Position numbers and translations under genes: made by a program | The notes under the pieces: model-generated | Seen by the model: only the letters and a program-made list of their open reading frames with translations | The model's database searches: none | What the model was told of the DNA's origin: nothing | Source: Halococcaceae archaeon | Lineage (GTDB): Archaea; Halobacteriota; Halobacteria; Halobacteriales; Halalkalicoccaceae | NCBI GenBank assembly: GCA_007129135.1 | Contig: SKWB01000330.1 | Span: forward strand, 1-8,442 | Direction of reading: 5' to 3' | Length of the DNA: 8,442 nucleotides | Shown: in pieces, positions 6,187 to 8,442 of the stretch | Layout of the letters: each line of letters begins with the position of its first letter | Numbering within the stretch: the stretch's first letter is position 1

Positions 6187-6678
6187 TCAGCGGGCAGCGG
6201 GCGTCCGCGAGGCCGCCGAACGGCTCCGCGGGGCGACCAGCGCGTGGAGGCAGCCGAGCGTCAGACCGAACAGCAGCCAGCCGATCAGCGAGACGAGGCC
6301 GATGTTCGCGAGCGCCGGCCCGCCGGTGACCACCCAGAGTAGCTCGCCGCCGGCCCAGATCACCGCACCGTAGCCGAGACCGAGCAGCGCCGCGGTCGTC
6401 GTGTCTGCCGCGTACCGCCGCACGAACGTCGAGGAGACGAACACGCCGAAAGCGAGCCCGAGCACCGCAGCCACCGTCAGGTGGACGGCCCAGCCGACGG
6501 CCGCGCCCTCCACGCCGACGACGGAACCGAGCGCGCCGAACACCCCGACCAACGAGAAGAGGACGCCCACGACCAGTCCCGCGGAGACCCCGGCGACGGC
6601 GTCGAGGACCCGCCAGCCGAGGCCGTCGCTCGCGCCGGTCCACCGCGATCCGATCGTCGTGACTCCGCGGGCGTTCAT
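6187..6678 (-). CDS. Four-helix membrane protein, unknown family
   Basis: 163 residues from ATG 6678. The family was not recognised. Four hydrophobic segments are visible at residues ~24-48, ~60-84, ~94-118 and ~124-148, with little between them except basic turns such as TFVRRYAADTT after the second helix. Glycine and small residues are frequent, and GYGAVIWAGGELLWVVTGG and LIGWLLFGLTLG carry Trp residues near the membrane edges. The tail after residue 150 is basic (RSRSAASRTPAAR), probably cytoplasmic. The frame is open to 6807, but the added 43 residues are not hydrophobic, overlap the regulator start and would place the promoter inside the gene. A TATA-like AGCTTATTCTT (minus strand) centred ~27 bases before ATG 6678 supports this start as leaderless. 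It diverges from the padR-type gene and is followed by pitA on the same strand. Confidence 0.78.
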   Translation of the reverse strand: MNARGVTTIGSRWTGASDGLGWRVLDAVAGVSAGLVVGVLFSLVGVFGALGSVVGVEGAAVGWAVHLTVAAVLGLAFGVFVSSTFVRRYAADTTTAALLGLGYGAVIWAGGELLWVVTGGPALANIGLVSLIGWLLFGLTLGCLHALVAPRSRSAASRTPAAR

Positions 6679-6701
6679 CGTCTCTGGTACGGCGTCGCGA
6701 A

Positions 6702-6709
6702 GAATAAGC
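6702..6709 (-). promoter_or_regulatory. TATA box of the four-helix membrane protein gene
   Basis: GCTTATTC on the minus strand, centred about 27 bases upstream of ATG 6678. It is the only AT-rich stretch nearby and sits at the usual haloarchaeal distance for a leaderless transcript. Confidence 0.6.
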
Positions 6710-6742
6710 TCGTCGGGCCAAACTCCCACGATCGGTGGTGAG

Positions 6743-6758
6743 GGCCGTTCTGACGGCC
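6743..6758. promoter_or_regulatory. Perfect dyad in the centre of the padR divergent region
   Basis: GGCCGT and ACGGCC are perfect 6-base inverted arms around TCTG. The element lies 65-80 bases before the membrane-protein ATG and 49-64 bases before the padR ATG, so one bound dimer could act on both promoters. A looser dyad (CCAC, 5-base spacer, GTGG) lies next to it at 6726-6738. Confidence 0.4.
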
Positions 6759-6770
6759 GTTGGGGGAATC

Positions 6771-6781
6771 GAAACGCTTTC
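6771..6781 (+). promoter_or_regulatory. Possible core promoter of the padR-type gene
   Basis: GAAACGCTTTC lies 26-36 bases upstream of ATG 6807, where a TATA box is expected for a leaderless transcript. It is itself symmetric (GAAA, CGC, TTTC) but a poor TATA match. Confidence 0.3.
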
Positions 6782-6786
6782 ACCCC

Positions 6787-6805
6787 GCCCACCTGAAAGG
6801 TGGGC
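6787..6805 (+). promoter_or_regulatory. 19-base palindrome directly before the padR start codon
   Basis: GCCCACCT, GAA, AGGTGGGC: a perfect 8-base stem with a three-base loop, ending one base before ATG 6807. The right arm contains AGGTG, which matches the haloarchaeal Shine-Dalgarno core and would be paired off by the left arm if transcribed. As DNA it would be an operator over the transcription start. The location fits autoregulation by the PadR product. Confidence 0.6.
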
Positions 6806-6806
6806 A

Positions 6807-7322
6807 ATGCGAAAGAGCGGCCCGCCGAAGGGGCTCATCTCGTATCTCGTCCTCGAACTCCTCGCGGAACGCCCCCGGTACGGCTACGAGATACTCAAGG
6901 AGATCAAGGAACTCAGCGGCGGCCACTGGGAGCCCTCCTACGGCTCCGTCTACCCGATCCTCTACAAGTTCGAGGAGAAGGGCTGGGCCGAGCGGATCGA
7001 ACGGGAGGACGAACCCGACCGGAAGTACTTCGAACTGACCGACGCCGGGTTCGACGAACTGGAGGCGAAACGCGAGCAGGCAGGGGGGCGCGGCCGGGAC
7101 TTCGCGGACGTCATCCTCGGGTTCTACCACGTCTTCGCGACGTTCGCCACCGACGACCGCTTCGACCTCCCAGCCGAGGAGGGCGAGTGGTGTTTCGACG
7201 AGACGTTCAGCCGGTGGATCGTCGAGCAGATCACCCGACACCACGAACACTACTTCGGCGGGTTCGAACGGATCGAGGAGACGCCTGAGGAGTTCTACGA
7301 GCGCCAGGGCGTCGAGCGCTGA
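6807..7322 (+). CDS. PadR-family transcriptional regulator
   Basis: 171 residues from ATG 6807. Residues ~8-85 are a PadR-type winged helix: GLISYLVLELLAERPRYGYEILKEIKE, then WEPSYGSVYPILYKFEEKGWAERI, where SYGSVYPIL belongs to the recognition helix, and DRKYFELTDAGFDEL, the wing and start of the following helix. The C-terminal ~85 residues (FADVILGFYHVFATFATDD, DETFSRWIVEQITRHHEHYF) form the effector or dimerisation part and contain a His cluster HHEHYF at ~145-150. PadR proteins are dimeric repressors that often control an adjacent membrane or efflux gene and themselves. Here the divergent neighbour is a four-helix membrane protein and the shared region holds clear dyads. The stop codon touches that of the convergent HPP/Usp gene. 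The frame is open 24 codons upstream, but those residues would run through the palindrome and do not resemble the family. Confidence 0.92.
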   Translation: MRKSGPPKGLISYLVLELLAERPRYGYEILKEIKELSGGHWEPSYGSVYPILYKFEEKGWAERIEREDEPDRKYFELTDAGFDELEAKREQAGGRGRDFADVILGFYHVFATFATDDRFDLPAEEGEWCFDETFSRWIVEQITRHHEHYFGGFERIEETPEEFYERQGVER

Positions 7323-8442
7323 TCAGCCGACGCCGACGAGCACGACGGGGTTGCCGAGGTCGGCGACCGCCCGCCCCGCGTCCCTCCCGACGAGAACGAG
7401 GTCGTACGCCGGGGCGCTCTCGGCGATCAGGTCCCCGATCGGCTCCCGGGCGACCCGCGTCTCGAACCGTTCGGGGTGGGTCTCGACGAGCCTTGCCAGG
7501 GTCCGCTCGGCTTCGCGGGTTTCGTCCTCGGGGACGCTCGTACAGACCGTAACGGTCCCCGAGACGAGCCTACTGGCGAACTCACAACACGCGTGGGCGA
7601 CCGGTCCGGACTCCTCGACGGCGACGAACGCGCGTTCCGGCTCCCTCCACTCTTCTCCCCGGAACGCGACTGCGTCTACCTCTCCCGAGAGCACAGCCGA
7701 CGCGAACCCGGAGTCGTCGGCGCTCCCTTCCTCCCACGGGACCACGATCAGATCACAGCCCAGGTCGAAGGCCACCCGGACGAGCCCCTCGCCCGAGTTC
7801 GGGTCGTCGGCGACGACGGTCCGCTCGCAGTCGACGTCGAACCGCTCCGCGAGTCGGCCGCGCAGCGCCTTCAACCGCTCCGTCGACTCCTCGACGGCCG
7901 TCTCGTCCTCGTCGGGGGCGACCACGTCGAGGAGCACCACCGTGCCGTCCGCCCGATCGGCGGCCAGTCGAGCCGCGACTACCGTGGCCGTCTCACCAGC
8001 ACCCTCGTGCACCGGGACCAGCACGCGCTCGCCGTCCTCGCGTGACCGATAGAGGTACTCGGCGCGTCGTTCGTAGAATCTAGCCCGCCAAGAGACGAAC
8101 ACCCCGGCGACGAGCGCGGATGAGACCGCGACGCTCGCGACGTACTCGAACTGTGAGACCCCGACGACCGACACCAGCAGGGCGGTGGAGTACGCCGCGG
8201 GCTCCTCGAGGTCGAACGCCCAGGTGACCGCCCCCGTGAGGAAGACGCCGAGCGCCGCGCCGCCGGCCGAGACGTCGCCCGTCGTCGCCGCGGGAACCGT
8301 CGCCTCGGTTGCCACGAGCGCGATCCAGCCACAGAGCGCGCCCGCGGTGAGGCCGCCGACGAACCGTTCGGGCGAGGCGTACCGACCCTCCGGATCTGAG
8401 AAGAGCGTGTAGACGCCCGCCGCGAGCGGCGGGAAGAGCAGA
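7323..8442 (-). CDS. HPP-like membrane domain fused to tandem UspA-like domains, 5' end missing
   Basis: The frame is open to the right edge, so the N-terminus is outside the window; 372 residues are visible. A GTG at 8315 is an internal codon, because the residues before it (LLFPPLAAGVYTLFSDPEGR, then a glycine-rich helix FVGGLTAGALCGWIAL) continue the same membrane domain. The visible part has four hydrophobic segments up to ~residue 118 and resembles the HPP family, with the HPP motif position reading EEPAAYSTALL. A basic linker follows (WRARFYERRAEYLYRSRED). Then come two universal-stress-type alpha/beta domains, from ~residue 139 (RVLVPVHEGAG) and ~residue 260 (RAFVAVEESGPVAHACC), ending DLVLVGRDAG and NPVVLVGVG. 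The glycine-rich ATP-binding signature of UspA was not seen in either. HPP proteins are implicated in transport (some in nitrite uptake); here the role is probably a membrane transporter or sensor with a cytoplasmic regulatory part. Confidence 0.8.
   Translation of the reverse strand, partial: LLFPPLAAGVYTLFSDPEGRYASPERFVGGLTAGALCGWIALVATEATVPAATTGDVSAGGAALGVFLTGAVTWAFDLEEPAAYSTALLVSVVGVSQFEYVASVAVSSALVAGVFVSWRARFYERRAEYLYRSREDGERVLVPVHEGAGETATVVAARLAADRADGTVVLLDVVAPDEDETAVEESTERLKALRGRLAERFDVDCERTVVADDPNSGEGLVRVAFDLGCDLIVVPWEEGSADDSGFASAVLSGEVDAVAFRGEEWREPERAFVAVEESGPVAHACCEFASRLVSGTVTVCTSVPEDETREAERTLARLVETHPERFETRVAREPIGDLIAESAPAYDLVLVGRDAGRAVADLGNPVVLVGVG

Noticed and set aside
6679..6807. 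ATG at 6807 (minus) as start of the four-helix membrane protein
   Set aside because: It would run through the TATA-like element and both dyads, and the extra residues are non-hydrophobic.
7979..8315. GTG at 8315 as the start of the right-edge gene
   Set aside because: The frame stays open to the window edge and the residues before it continue the membrane domain.
1..8442. tRNA genes, CRISPR arrays, insertion sequences, origins
   Set aside because: No cloverleaf, no regularly spaced repeats, no transposase motifs and no long terminal repeats were seen on reading either strand.

Overview
The window is about 65-70% GC by eye. Its proteins are acidic and rich in Asp and Glu, and its promoters carry archaeal TATA-like boxes close to the start codons. 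Together with a fused Cld/ABM protein of the PitA type, this points to a haloarchaeon (class Halobacteria). Genes are tightly packed, and three convergent pairs end with 0-2 bases between their stop codons. No tRNA, rRNA, CRISPR array, insertion sequence or origin was seen.

Left part (1-3017). The 3' part of a kynureninase gene enters from the left edge. It converges on a hexapeptide-repeat (maltose/galactoside O-acetyltransferase-like) acyltransferase on the minus strand. A 318-base divergent intergenic region with several dyad-symmetric elements separates that gene from an aldo/keto reductase on the plus strand.

Middle part (3018-6678, all minus strand). In the order of transcription this holds a four-helix membrane protein, a PitA-like heme protein, a 60-residue two-helix membrane protein that overlaps the pitA stop by one base, and then, after 101 bases, a Tat-exported PQQ-type beta-propeller. 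The PitA protein has three parts: a coproheme-decarboxylase-like Cld domain, two copies of a ~73-residue module joined by an acidic linker, and a C-terminal ABM-like domain. The Cld domain keeps what appears to be the full coproheme decarboxylase (ChdC/HemQ) residue set, although archaea are generally thought to make heme by the siroheme route.

Right part (6679-8442). A PadR-family regulator (plus) diverges from the four-helix membrane protein. The 128-base region between them holds a 19-base perfect hairpin palindrome directly before the padR start codon and a second perfect dyad near its centre. The regulator converges on a minus-strand gene that leaves the window at the right edge and encodes an HPP-like membrane domain fused to two UspA-like domains.

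How the genes may work together (inference): the PadR protein probably controls itself and the divergent membrane gene. Read-through from the membrane gene into pitA and the 60-residue gene would put a heme-related, membrane-linked cluster under the same switch. The other genes look like ordinary metabolic or stress genes with no visible link to this cluster.
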